This document shows positions 51,148 through 59,749 of a stretch of DNA of 64,000 nt, piece by piece. Position numbers and translations under genes: made by a program. The stretch is from Micromonospora sp. C95. Lineage in GTDB: Bacteria; Actinomycetota; Actinomycetes; Mycobacteriales; Micromonosporaceae. The notes under the pieces are model-generated. The model was not told the origin of the DNA. It searched no databases and saw only the letters and a program-made list of their open reading frames with translations. The first letter of the stretch is position 1; each line of letters opens with the position of its first letter. The stretch is from positions 62,001-126,000 of the forward strand of contig NZ_JAGPXT010000013.1 of the NCBI RefSeq assembly GCF_018070465.1, given 5' to 3'.

Positions 51148-52500
51148 TCAGTCGCCGGCGACGGTTGGGCCGCCCTCCCACGGATGGTCGTTCGCGAGCG
51201 CCGCGACGGCGAGATCGAGCCCGTTACCGTCATCGGGCTCGAACCAGAACGGCCGGCCCGCGGCTTCCCGGATGTCCTGCGCCAGCCGGGCGACCTTCCC
51301 GGCGTCGCCGTCCCGCGCGACCATGAAGGCCTGTACGAGCAACTCCATCGACTCCTCGCGGGCACCGGTGAACGTCAACTCATTGACGCCGAGACGCAGA
51401 GCCGGTCCGGGTACACCGGGCAGATCCACCTGAACATTGACCCGAATCTGACCTTCGTAGAGGGCGCCGGCGATTGCGTCCGTCGCCGCCGCGTCCCCGA
51501 TCCGTACCCACACCTGATGGTTCTTCGTCGCCCGACCGCCTTCCAGGACGACGTCGAACCCGGCCTCGGCGAGGCCCGTCTCGAAGCGGCGAGCGTTCGC
51601 GACGGTCTGGGCGGCGTAGGCGCCCCCGAAGACGGTGAATTCAGTGGCCGCCACACCGAGCGCCAGCGTCTCGGCGAAATGGTGCGATGACAGGAGGGTG
51701 AACTGTGCCTCGGTGATGGCCCGAGCAAGCTCGGATCGGCGGGTCATGAGGACGCCCTTGTGCGGTCCCGGGAACGTCTTGTGAGTGGATCCGCCGATGG
51801 TGTCCGCACCGTCGTCCAGCGGGTTCGGGTGCGCGCCGCCGAGTATCAGGCCGAGCGAGTGACTGCAGTCGACGTGGACGAGGGTGGACGGCGACTCGGC
51901 CCGCACCGCCTCGACGACCGCCGTCACGTCCAGGATCTGACGGCTGTTCTGCAGATCGAGGTAGACCAGCTTGGGCCGGTGCGTGCGCAACGCCGTTCGC
52001 AGTTCGGTGTCGTCCACCGCGCCCATACGCACCGGCAACAGGGAGACGCCGAAGCCGAGCCGCCGCGCCACCGAACCGGTGGCGTAGTGGCCGCCGTGGT
52101 CCGGATGGATGCACAGGACGTGTCCGCCGGGCGGCCCGCCGAGGCCGCTCAGGGCGAGGACCATCGCACTCATGCCGGAGATCGGCCGCACGTTCACCAG
52201 TTCGGCGCCGGCCAGGCGGCCGAGACTCGACTTGGTCAGCTCAGTTTCGAGGAAGCCCACCGACTGCCCGCCCCGGAACTGCCAGAAGCCCGGATCCAGG
52301 CCATCGTTGAAGAAATAGCGGTGATAGAAATCCGTTCCCAGTACGCTGGACGCCATCGGCGACAGCCGGTTCTCACTGGGCACCAGGTTGAGCGCGTCAC
52401 GCGAAGCCCGGCTGGCGTCGGCCAGGGCACGCACGACTTCGCCCAGGCGTCGTTTGACGGCATCTGGTTCTTGACCGCTCATCCACATTGGGATTGCCAC
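51148..52500 (-). CDS. SHMT-like enzyme, LipK-type threonine:uridine-5'-aldehyde transaldolase
   Basis: 450 residues from GTG 52500 (ATGs at 52488 and 52482 are alternatives; none has a good ribosome site). SHMT family: NLVPSENRLSP, PISGMSAMVLALSG, HVDCSHSLGLILGG and GGSTHKTFPGPHKGVL with the PLP lysine. It differs from housekeeping GlyA in many places, as LipK does. LipK makes (5'S,6'S)-glycyluridine from L-threonine and uridine-5'-aldehyde. The LipL-like oxygenase in this window would supply the aldehyde. First gene of the seven-gene minus-strand operon. Confidence 0.85.
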   Translation of the reverse strand: MAIPMWMSGQEPDAVKRRLGEVVRALADASRASRDALNLVPSENRLSPMASSVLGTDFYHRYFFNDGLDPGFWQFRGGQSVGFLETELTKSSLGRLAGAELVNVRPISGMSAMVLALSGLGGPPGGHVLCIHPDHGGHYATGSVARRLGFGVSLLPVRMGAVDDTELRTALRTHRPKLVYLDLQNSRQILDVTAVVEAVRAESPSTLVHVDCSHSLGLILGGAHPNPLDDGADTIGGSTHKTFPGPHKGVLMTRRSELARAITEAQFTLLSSHHFAETLALGVAATEFTVFGGAYAAQTVANARRFETGLAEAGFDVVLEGGRATKNHQVWVRIGDAAATDAIAGALYEGQIRVNVQVDLPGVPGPALRLGVNELTFTGAREESMELLVQAFMVARDGDAGKVARLAQDIREAAGRPFWFEPDDGNGLDLAVAALANDHPWEGGPTVAGD

Positions 52501-52509
52501 GTCGCCAAT

Positions 52510-52527
52510 GCTCGGCTCAAGCCGAGC
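52510..52527. promoter_or_regulatory. Palindrome just upstream of the LipK-like gene
   Basis: GCTCGGCT (52510-52517), CA, AGCCGAGC (52520-52527): a perfect 8-base inverted repeat only 10 bases before the GTG at 52500, where a ribosome site would be expected. It may be an operator or a leader hairpin. Confidence 0.45.
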
Positions 52528-52794
52528 GGGTCATGGCCCGCGAGCTCAGGACGTCAAGAAATTTCGACCTCAAGGAAGTTGCCCCCGTCAACAACGAATG
52601 CCACGAGCTGCTTACTCGGAAAGTAGAGGCTATTCATGGCAAGAATGCAAAATGCTTAATTTGAATATTAGATAAGAATTTGTCGTGAATGAATGCTACA
52701 TGCGTCCAAGGGGGGTGTCAAGAGATCGGAGATCGACGTTCCGTCATGATGCGCTTAGGCTAGTGACCACGGCGCGTAACCGGACAAACCTGCG
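52528..52794. other. AT-rich upstream region of the LipK-like operon
   Basis: 52620-52700 is markedly A/T-rich for this window (runs such as TTAATTTGAATATTAG). This fits a promoter or cluster boundary, but I could not pick a reliable -35/-10 pair. No gene seen. Confidence 0.45.
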
Positions 52795-52980
52795 GAAGAT
52801 CCGTCGGCGGCCAGCAAGGGCACGAAGGGCGACGTCTACCACCCGCCGGCAAGCCTGGCCATCATCACGACCAAGGCGCTGGACGCCCTGACCCGGGATC
52901 GCGACGGCGTCTTCCTCTTCGTCGAGGAGGAGGGCATCGACGAGTTCGCCCACGAGAACAACCGCTCCGATCTGCCGGGT
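52795..52980 (+). pseudogene. Alkaline phosphatase (PhoA-type) C-terminal fragment
   Basis: The plus frame reads SLAIITTKALDALTRDRDGVFLFVEEEGIDEFAHENN, which follows the conserved TxKALxxLxxxxxGFFLMVEgxxIDxxxH block of alkaline phosphatases. The expected Gly in VEGG is Glu (VEEE). A stop lies just upstream (52777-52779), and the rest of the enzyme is missing. The frame stays open into the ORF at 53038. A decayed remnant at the cluster edge. Confidence 0.55.
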
Positions 52981-53037
52981 CCGGTACCGCTCATCAATGA
53001 GCGTCGACGTGCCGGGTCACGTACGTATGCTCGCATC

Positions 53038-53646
53038 ATGAGCGGTACGACCAGGCAGATCGATGTGGCACGCCTTCCCAGTGATGTCGCGGCACTCGTC
53101 GACACGCTCCGGCCGGGCGAGGAATTGATCATCACGCGAGCTGGCGTGCCGATTGCATCCGTCTGCGGCGCGATCGGCGGGACCATCGTCGTTCCCCACC
53201 GGCCTCCAGAGGACTCCGAACAGCCGCCGACCGGCCGCGACGACGTGACCGTCGTCGCCACGGCGATGAGGCTGCCCGAGTCGGTTCGTGCGGTGCTCTC
53301 TGCCCAACTTGGAACGGACTACATCGTGGTCGACATGCATTGCGCGCCGACGACAACCGATGTGTTGTTGGTGCCGCCGACAAGTCCCCAGCTCATCGGG
53401 AATCTCCGGTCGATGTTTCCCCAGGCTCGCGTCGTCATCGTCGAGTTCGAGGATGACGATCTCGGAATCCACTACCTTGGACCGATCCGACGCATGCTCG
53501 ACGCAGGCGCCGACACCTATCTGACCCCCACGACCATCCCCAGCCTGGCGAGGCAACTCGATGAGACCGTCACCCGGCGTCGCGAAGTCACCGGCAGGGC
53601 CGACAGAGATCTCGCCATCGAGGCCGCCGGTGCCGAGTTGGGCTGA
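53038..53646 (+). CDS. Hypothetical protein with Phd-like N-terminus
   Basis: 202 residues; no clear ribosome site at the ATG. The first ~45 residues (LPSDVAALVDTLRPGEELIITRAGVPIASV) look like the DNA-binding part of Phd/YefM antitoxins. The remaining part has LPPTSPQLIGNLRSMFPQARVVIVEF, a possible alpha/beta domain I do not recognise. No toxin gene lies next to it. Open reading continues upstream in frame through the phosphatase fragment, so the true start is uncertain. Confidence 0.5.
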   Translation: MSGTTRQIDVARLPSDVAALVDTLRPGEELIITRAGVPIASVCGAIGGTIVVPHRPPEDSEQPPTGRDDVTVVATAMRLPESVRAVLSAQLGTDYIVVDMHCAPTTTDVLLVPPTSPQLIGNLRSMFPQARVVIVEFEDDDLGIHYLGPIRRMLDAGADTYLTPTTIPSLARQLDETVTRRREVTGRADRDLAIEAAGAELG

Positions 53647-53809
53647 TCCGACGGCAGGTCGTGCCGGGCACCGATCTTCAGCAGGCACTTCGCCGTGATC
53701 TTGGCGGTCGGCCTGATCGAGGTGAAGTGTGGGGTGCCCGAAGTGGTGTCGGCCGGCTGTGCCGCACGTCCGAAGTCCATCCGTGCCGTAGCGTCAGGGA
53801 CTGACGTGC

Positions 53810-53842
53810 CGTGGCCGGCACGGGTGCCCCGTGCCGGCCACG
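53810..53842 (-). terminator. Hairpin terminator after the ThuA-domain gene
   Basis: CGTGGCCGGCACGGG (53810-53824), loop TGC, exact complement at 53828-53842: a 15-base-pair stem 17 bases after the stop of the minus-strand gene. A second short hairpin (CGTCAG/CTGACG, 53792-53806) follows. Confidence 0.65.
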
Positions 53843-53858
53843 TCGGTGGTGGTGCGAT

Positions 53859-56800
53859 TCAGCTGGCGTACGCCTCCAGTTCCCAGAGCGAGTGACCCCA
53901 CGCGGTACCCCGCGCGGTGCCGTAGATCCGGAGGTAGCGGCCATTGGCGCCGAGCGCGGTGTGCTCATCCACCCCGCCGTCGGCCCCGGTCACCGTCTTC
54001 ACGTCGACCCAGGTGGTGCCGTCGTTCGAGGTCTGGATGCGGTACGAACTGCTGTACGCCGCCTCCCAGCTCAGCTTGACCCGGCCGATCGCGGTCGGGC
54101 TGCCGAGGTCGACCCGGATCCACTGCGGATCGGAGAACGCCGACGACCAGCGGGTGGTGAGGCTGCCGTCCACCGCCTGGGCACCGGACATGCCGGCCCC
54201 CTCGTTGCTGGACGTCAGCGTCGGTTTGTTCAGCAGCAGGTTGGTGCCCGGCTGCGGCCCGCTGGTGCCGCCGTACACCTCGAATTCGAACAGGGAGTAG
54301 CCCCAGCCGGTGCCCCGGGTGGTTCCGGTGAGCCGGACGTACCGGCCGGAACCGGTAAGCCCGGTGAGGTCGTCCACGCCACCGTCGCCGCCGGTCACGG
54401 TGCGGATGGTGGTGAAGTTGACCCCGTCCGGCGAGGTCTGGATCTGGTACCCGCTGCCGTACGCCGCCTCCCAGGTCAGCTTGACCCGGTTGATGTCGTA
54501 GCTGGCACCGAGGTCCACGTCGATCCACTGCGGGTCGCTGAACTCGCTGGACCAACGGGTGCCGGGCGCACCGTCGAAGGCGTTCCCGGCGACGAAGGCG
54601 TCCTGCACGGTCGAGGCGCGGGCCGGCTTGCCCTGGGCCAGGTTGGCGCCCGGTTCCGGGTCGGGGCCGGGTCCGCCGCCGGGGCTGGTCGAGAGGGTGA
54701 ACTCGTCGATGTCGAAGTACGGTCCGGTGCCCTTGAAGACCAGGAAGAGGGCGCGGGTACCGGTCGGGGCGGTGATTGCGCCGGTGACCGTGGCGAACGT
54801 GGCGTACCCGCCGGTCGGCGCCACCGTGGCCTGACCGACGAGCGGTCCGGTGGGGGAGTCGACCCGCAGTTCGATGGTGCCTCCGCCGTCAGCCGGGGCA
54901 CCGACCCGGGCGCTGAACGACTGGATGCCGGTCAGGTTGTACGGGTGGAACGAGATCCAGTCGTTGTTGTCGACGTACCCGATCGCCGCGCCGCCGTGCG
55001 CGCTGCCCGGGGTGACGACCTGGATGCCGGACGAGTCGCCGAAGTGCTCCGCCTGGCGCACCCGGGGCTGAAGGACGGCCTGGGTGTGCGTGGTGAGCGG
55101 CGGCTGACCGGCGCCACCGAGGTCGGTGTACTCGGCGTCGATGATGCCGAAGATGTTCGCCGCGGTGTCGTGCTCGCCGTCGACCGAGGTCTGGATGACC
55201 CCGGAGCAGCCCTGCACGCTGCTGATCTGGTGGCCGTGTGAGTCGTGGCCGAGGACGTAGTTCACCTTCACCCGGGCGCAGTCGATCGGGCCGTCCTGGG
55301 CGTCGGTGACCGTGACGCTGAACGGTACGGCGTCCCCGAAGTTGAACGTGGACCCGTTCAACGGCGTGTTCACGGTGACCACCGGGGCGCTGTTGCCGAC
55401 CGTGATGACGGTGCTCGCGGTACCGACCTTGCCGGTGCTGTCCCGTACGGTCAGGGTCGGCGTGAAGGTGCCGTTGGTGGTGTAGGTGAACGTCGGGTTC
55501 GCCGCGGTCGAGTCGGTGGTGCCGTTGCGGTCGAAGTCCCAGGCGTAGGTGAACGGGTCGCCGTCCGGGTCGAGCGTGCCGGCCGACGAGAACTGCACGG
55601 TCAGCGGTGCGACGCCGCTGGTCGGGGTGGCCGAGACGACCGCCCGTGGGGCTCTGCCCTCGCGGGCGTACTCGATCCGGTAGAGCGCCGAGTTGGCGTC
55701 GCCGTTGAACCAGCCGGTGCCGTAGTCGAGCACGTAGAGCGCGCCGTCCGGGCCGAACTCCAGGTCCATGACCTGGGTGCCGGTCCACGGGAACGGGTTG
55801 ATCTTCAGCGGCTGGCCGGCCGCGTCGAGCTTGATGTTCTTGATCCAGCGGCGGCCGAACTCGCCGGCGAAGTACGTCCCGTCGTAGTACTCGGGAAATG
55901 CCACGTCGGAGGTGCTGTCCGGGTCGAACCGGTACACCGGGCCGCCCATCGGGGACAGACCGCCACCGGTGAACTCCGGCGGGGAGCCGGAACCGCCGTA
56001 CGGCAGCCAGGCCGGGACGGCCGGCGGCAACTGGGTGAGACCGGTGTTGTTCGGCGAGTTGTTCACCGGCCCGTTGGCGCAGTCGAACTTCGGGCCGGAC
56101 GGGCCGGACGGGAAGGTGTAGTCGTTGTACGCGTCGTTGCGGGCGGTGCAGTACGGCCAGCCGTAGAAGCCGGGCTTGTCGATCCGGGCGAACTCCACGT
56201 TGCCCGCCGGGCCCCGGTTCGGGTCGGCGGTGCCCGCGTCCGGGCCGTAGTCGCCCAGGTAGACGACGCCGGTCTCCTTGTCCACGCTCATCCGGAACGG
56301 GTTGCGGAAGCCCATCGCGTAGATCTCCGGGCGGGTCCGTGCGGTGCCCGGCACGAACATGTTCCCGGCCGGGATGGTGTACCCGCCGGCCGCGCTGGGC
56401 CTGATCCGCAGCACCTTGCCGCGCAGGTCGTTCGTGTTGCCCGAGGTGCGCTGGGCGTCGAAGGCCGGGTTGCGGCCGGCTCGCTCGTCGATCGGGGTGA
56501 ACCCGCTCGACTCGAACGGGTTGGTGTCGTCGCCGGTGGACAGGTACAGGTTGCCGGCCGCGTCGAAGTCCATGTCACCGCCGACGTGGCAGCACATACC
56601 CCGGCTGGTCGGCACGTCCAGGATCAACGTCTCGCTGGCCAGGTTGATGGTGTTGTCCGCGTTGGCGGTGAACCGGGACAGCCGGTTCACGCCGTCCCAC
56701 TGGGCGAAGTCCGCTGGCGTACCGGTGGTCGGCGCTCCGCCGCCGGGGGTGTCGAGCGGTGGCGCGTAGAACACGTACACCCAGCGGTTGGTGGCGAAGT

Positions 56801-57788
56801 TCGGGTCGACCTTGATGCCCTGCAGGCCCTCCTCGTCGCCGGTGTAGACCGGCAACGTGGCGGCGACCTTGGTGTTGCCGGCCGCGTCGGTGTGCCGGAT
56901 GACTCCGTTGCGGGAGGTGTGGAACACGCCCCGGTCCGGCAGCACGGTGAGGCTCATCGGCTCGCCCGTCTCGGCCGCGCCCTTTGCCAGCTCGACCTGC
57001 TGGAAATTGCTGGTCACGGTACCGCCACAGTCGGCCTCGGCCGCGCCGGCCGCACTCATGATGCCGCCGAGCAGGTGGGTACGGAAGTTCGGCTCGGCGT
57101 ACGACTCGTCGGTGTGCCCGAGGCCGGTGTACCAGGCCCGGCCGCCGGAGTAGTTGTGGCACCAGGAGATCGGGTGGTCGTACCCGTTGCCGCCGCCGCT
57201 GTAGGTGCTCTCGTCCAGGGTGGCGAGCACGTGCACGCTGCCCCGGGGGTTGGTGCGGTAGTTGTACCACTCGTCCAGTCGGGTCCACCGCTGCGGCAGC
57301 GAGGCGGTGGACGGGTGCACCTGGTCGGCGACCTTGATGGTCGCGGTCTGGTTGGCCGGATGCGAGGCGAAGTACGCCCCGACCAGCCCGCCGTACCACT
57401 GCCACTCGTACTCGGTGTCGGCGGCGGCGTGCACGCCCACGTACCCGCCACCGCCCTCGATGTACCGCTCGAACGCGGCCTGCTGGCTGGCGTTGAGTAC
57501 GTCACCGGTGGTGGACAGCCAGATCACCGCGGCGAACCGGTCCAGGTTCGCGTCGGTGAACTGGGCCGCGTCCTCGGTGGTCTCGACGGTGAACCCGTTC
57601 GCCGCGCCGAGCTGCTGGATGGCGGCGATGCCGGGGACGATGGATCCGTGCCGGAATCCGGCGGTCTTGCTGAACACCAGCACGGTGAACGGTGCGGCGC
57701 TGGCCGCGGGTGGCACGGCGACGATGCCGCCTGCCACGAGTATCGCGCTCAGTACGGCGCCGAGCCACGATCTCAGAGATCTGCGCAC
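53859..57788 (-). CDS. Secreted multidomain protein: ThuA, sorbosone-dehydrogenase-like propeller, PKD, CBM, two discoidin domains
   Basis: 1309 residues with a Sec signal (LGAVLSAILVAGGIVAVPPAASA). Order: ThuA-like domain to about residue 250 (FSKTAGFRHGSI, GGGGYVGVHAAADTEY); glucose/sorbosone dehydrogenase beta-propeller to about 710 (DEEGLQGIKVDPNFATN, GDYGPDAG); PKD domain (DPDGDPFTYAWDFDRNG); a CBM6-like domain (AEHFGDSSGIQV, VDNNDWISFH); and two F5/8-type discoidin domains (RWSSEFSDPQWIDVDLG and RWSSAFSDPQWIRVDLG). Probably binds and oxidises or degrades polysaccharide outside the cell. Common in soil actinomycetes; unrelated to the antibiotic cluster. Confidence 0.9.
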   Translation of the reverse strand: MRRSLRSWLGAVLSAILVAGGIVAVPPAASAAPFTVLVFSKTAGFRHGSIVPGIAAIQQLGAANGFTVETTEDAAQFTDANLDRFAAVIWLSTTGDVLNASQQAAFERYIEGGGGYVGVHAAADTEYEWQWYGGLVGAYFASHPANQTATIKVADQVHPSTASLPQRWTRLDEWYNYRTNPRGSVHVLATLDESTYSGGGNGYDHPISWCHNYSGGRAWYTGLGHTDESYAEPNFRTHLLGGIMSAAGAAEADCGGTVTSNFQQVELAKGAAETGEPMSLTVLPDRGVFHTSRNGVIRHTDAAGNTKVAATLPVYTGDEEGLQGIKVDPNFATNRWVYVFYAPPLDTPGGGAPTTGTPADFAQWDGVNRLSRFTANADNTINLASETLILDVPTSRGMCCHVGGDMDFDAAGNLYLSTGDDTNPFESSGFTPIDERAGRNPAFDAQRTSGNTNDLRGKVLRIRPSAAGGYTIPAGNMFVPGTARTRPEIYAMGFRNPFRMSVDKETGVVYLGDYGPDAGTADPNRGPAGNVEFARIDKPGFYGWPYCTARNDAYNDYTFPSGPSGPKFDCANGPVNNSPNNTGLTQLPPAVPAWLPYGGSGSPPEFTGGGLSPMGGPVYRFDPDSTSDVAFPEYYDGTYFAGEFGRRWIKNIKLDAAGQPLKINPFPWTGTQVMDLEFGPDGALYVLDYGTGWFNGDANSALYRIEYAREGRAPRAVVSATPTSGVAPLTVQFSSAGTLDPDGDPFTYAWDFDRNGTTDSTAANPTFTYTTNGTFTPTLTVRDSTGKVGTASTVITVGNSAPVVTVNTPLNGSTFNFGDAVPFSVTVTDAQDGPIDCARVKVNYVLGHDSHGHQISSVQGCSGVIQTSVDGEHDTAANIFGIIDAEYTDLGGAGQPPLTTHTQAVLQPRVRQAEHFGDSSGIQVVTPGSAHGGAAIGYVDNNDWISFHPYNLTGIQSFSARVGAPADGGGTIELRVDSPTGPLVGQATVAPTGGYATFATVTGAITAPTGTRALFLVFKGTGPYFDIDEFTLSTSPGGGPGPDPEPGANLAQGKPARASTVQDAFVAGNAFDGAPGTRWSSEFSDPQWIDVDLGASYDINRVKLTWEAAYGSGYQIQTSPDGVNFTTIRTVTGGDGGVDDLTGLTGSGRYVRLTGTTRGTGWGYSLFEFEVYGGTSGPQPGTNLLLNKPTLTSSNEGAGMSGAQAVDGSLTTRWSSAFSDPQWIRVDLGSPTAIGRVKLSWEAAYSSSYRIQTSNDGTTWVDVKTVTGADGGVDEHTALGANGRYLRIYGTARGTAWGHSLWELEAYAS

Positions 57789-58017
57789 GGTGGGTCCTTT
57801 CGAGGACGGCGTGCGCCGATCACGCCTGGCGGTGTGGAGGTGGTGGTGCCGAGCATCCTCGTGGCCCGCTCAACGCGCCGTCGCCGGTGCGAGCGTGAGG
57901 CATCTGCATACATCGTTGCCGCTGTGTCACTGGCGCGTCAAGCACTCCAGCCCGATTCGTGAGAGCGTTATCTCGGCAGGTCAGGGCTGACTGGCAAATC
58001 TCTTCCGAGGAGCCCGC

Positions 58018-58416
58018 TCAGGGGAGGGTGAAGTTCAGCCGGGTGACCTGGTCGGCGGTAACGGTCGCGGTCTGTGGGGCGGTGTTCCGCTCGCCGGTGT
58101 GCACCACGATCTCGTAGCGGCCCGGCGGGAGTCGCCACTCGTACCGGCCGGTGTCGCCGGTCAGCACGCCGATCTCGGGGATCGCCGGAGCCGGCTCGTC
58201 GAGGGCGGTGACCCGCACGGAAGCCTGGCGTACGGGTTCGCCGTCGGTGGCGGTGACGGTGCCGGTCACGACTCCGGTCGGGTTGGTGCGACCGGGTGGG
58301 GCGGGTGGCCCGTCGTCGGAGACGGGGTCGTCGCCGCCGACGGCCAGCAGGCTCGCCCCGATCAGCAACGGCGCGGCGATCAGGAGTGCCAGCACCCCGA
58401 GGCGGGTCCTGCTCAT
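58018..58416 (-). CDS. Small secreted/anchored protein with carboxypeptidase-regulatory-like domain
   Basis: 132 residues. N-terminal hydrophobic segment (LGVLALLIAAPLLIGASLLAVGG) acts as signal or anchor. Then GVVTGTVTATDGEPVRQASVRV and GRYEWRLPPGRYEIVV form an Ig-like prealbumin fold. No catalytic residues seen. About 110 bases separate it from the protease gene upstream, with a terminator between. Confidence 0.7.
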   Translation of the reverse strand: MSRTRLGVLALLIAAPLLIGASLLAVGGDDPVSDDGPPAPPGRTNPTGVVTGTVTATDGEPVRQASVRVTALDEPAPAIPEIGVLTGDTGRYEWRLPPGRYEIVVHTGERNTAPQTATVTADQVTRLNFTLP

Positions 58417-58482
58417 GCCTGCTCCCTCGGTTCGTGATGACGGACAGTAGCTGGGACGTGTCCGAGGTGGTGACGGTTCCGG

Positions 58483-58515
58483 GCGGGTGGGCGGGCTGGT
58501 CGCCCGCCCACCCGC
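58483..58515 (-). terminator. Hairpin terminator after the protease gene
   Basis: GCGGGTGGGCGGGC (58483-58496), loop TGGTC, exact complement 58502-58515: a 14-base-pair stem, 15 bases past the protease stop on the minus strand. Confidence 0.65.
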
Positions 58516-58529
58516 ATGGACAACTCGGG

Positions 58530-59585
58530 TCAGCTGTTACGCCAGGTGATCAGATTGTTGAAGACGCTCTCCGTGATGCGGGTGCCGTGGTTGTTCGTGG
58601 AGTGGGGCGAGGAGCCGTGCAGGCCGTACGCGTGGATCGCCATCACGCACTGTCCGACGCAGTATGAGCTGCCGGCGGCCCGGGTCTGGTAGACCGGGCT
58701 GCCGCTCTGGCAGCCGAAGGTGTCGTTCTGGTAGAACACCTGCCGGGCGTGGGTGACCGCGACGGTCTGCCCGGCGTGCCGCCACTGCTGGCCGAAGGTC
58801 TTGTCACACGGGTAACCGCTGACGGTGGTCGCCGTGCCGGTCAGCGAAGCGCTCTGCCACCACATGCCGAACCAGCCGGTGCTGTTGCCGGCGGCGCAGC
58901 TCAGTCGGATGGCTCCGTAGTCGTACGTCTCGTCGCCGCTCTGGGTCCAGCCGGTGACCGACAGCAGTTGGGTGGCGGTGCAGGTGCCGTACGGCGTCGA
59001 TGTGCCGTTGCGGCCCGGGATGATCTGGAAGTCTCCGCGCGGGTAGAAGTTGTTGCCGCCGCCGCCGTTCTGGCCGCCGCCCGGGTGCACGCAGTGCCCG
59101 GCGGTGGCGACGATGCTCGGGCCGTACAGCCAGCCGGTGCAGCCCCAGGTGCTGCCGTTCGTGGTGCGGACGATCTGCACGATGGCGCTGGACGGGAAGA
59201 CGGTGGTCGGGTCGACCCGGACCCGGTTGTCGGCGCCGATGACGCTCTGGATGCCGATCGAGTCGCCGTCGGCGGCGGCGGGACGAGCGCCGACGTCGAA
59301 GCGACTGCCGCCCGGTCCGGCCTTGCCGGTGCCGACCGATCCGGAGGTGCCGGAGCCCCGTACGCCATCGAGGCCACGCTGCACGGTGGGCAGCGCGACG
59401 GCGGCGGGCACCGCGCCCGAGTCGGCGACCGCGCCGTGGACCCCGGTGCGGTCGGCGACGGTCGGAGCGCCGGCGGTCGGCGCGGCGGTGGCTGGTGCGG
59501 CGGCGAGTGCCGCCGCCAGGACGGTGGTGATCCCGATCGCGAGGATGATCCCCGGTCGGGTTCTGGTGAACGGTACGGACGTCAC
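58530..59585 (-). CDS. Secreted V8-like (glutamyl endopeptidase type) serine protease
   Basis: 351 residues: signal peptide (GIILAIGITTVLAAALAAAPATAA), propeptide of about 90 residues, then a trypsin-fold domain with His in VATAGHCVHP, Asp in YDYGAIRL and Ser in GCQSGSPVYQ. Extracellular protein degradation. Single gene with its own terminator. Confidence 0.88.
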   Translation of the reverse strand: MTSVPFTRTRPGIILAIGITTVLAAALAAAPATAAPTAGAPTVADRTGVHGAVADSGAVPAAVALPTVQRGLDGVRGSGTSGSVGTGKAGPGGSRFDVGARPAAADGDSIGIQSVIGADNRVRVDPTTVFPSSAIVQIVRTTNGSTWGCTGWLYGPSIVATAGHCVHPGGGQNGGGGNNFYPRGDFQIIPGRNGTSTPYGTCTATQLLSVTGWTQSGDETYDYGAIRLSCAAGNSTGWFGMWWQSASLTGTATTVSGYPCDKTFGQQWRHAGQTVAVTHARQVFYQNDTFGCQSGSPVYQTRAAGSSYCVGQCVMAIHAYGLHGSSPHSTNNHGTRITESVFNNLITWRNS

Positions 59586-59749
59586 GAGAGCCCCTCCTCA
59601 TCGAAGCTGAACGCTTCCGAGGGGCAAGCTATATCGACCAGGTTGATCCACACTCGTATGTGTCTGTCCGTCGACAGCGCTACGGTTAGTTTCGGACAGA
59701 TCGCTTAGCGTGTCGGCGGGTGTGCCACGCCGACCGGTCGCTCGACGGG

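Noticed and set aside
51148..52500. Housekeeping serine hydroxymethyltransferase (glyA)
   Set aside because: It opens an operon of pathway genes and occurs with LipL-, LipO- and LipP-like genes, so the LipK-type role is preferred.
53517..53780. 87-codon minus-strand frame near the hypothetical protein
   Set aside because: Overlaps the better-supported plus-strand gene; no ribosome site or recognisable family.
55245..57962. 905-codon plus-strand open frame opposite the ThuA-domain gene
   Set aside because: The minus-strand product has signal peptide and five recognisable domains; the plus frame is a Val/Gly/Arg-rich shadow.
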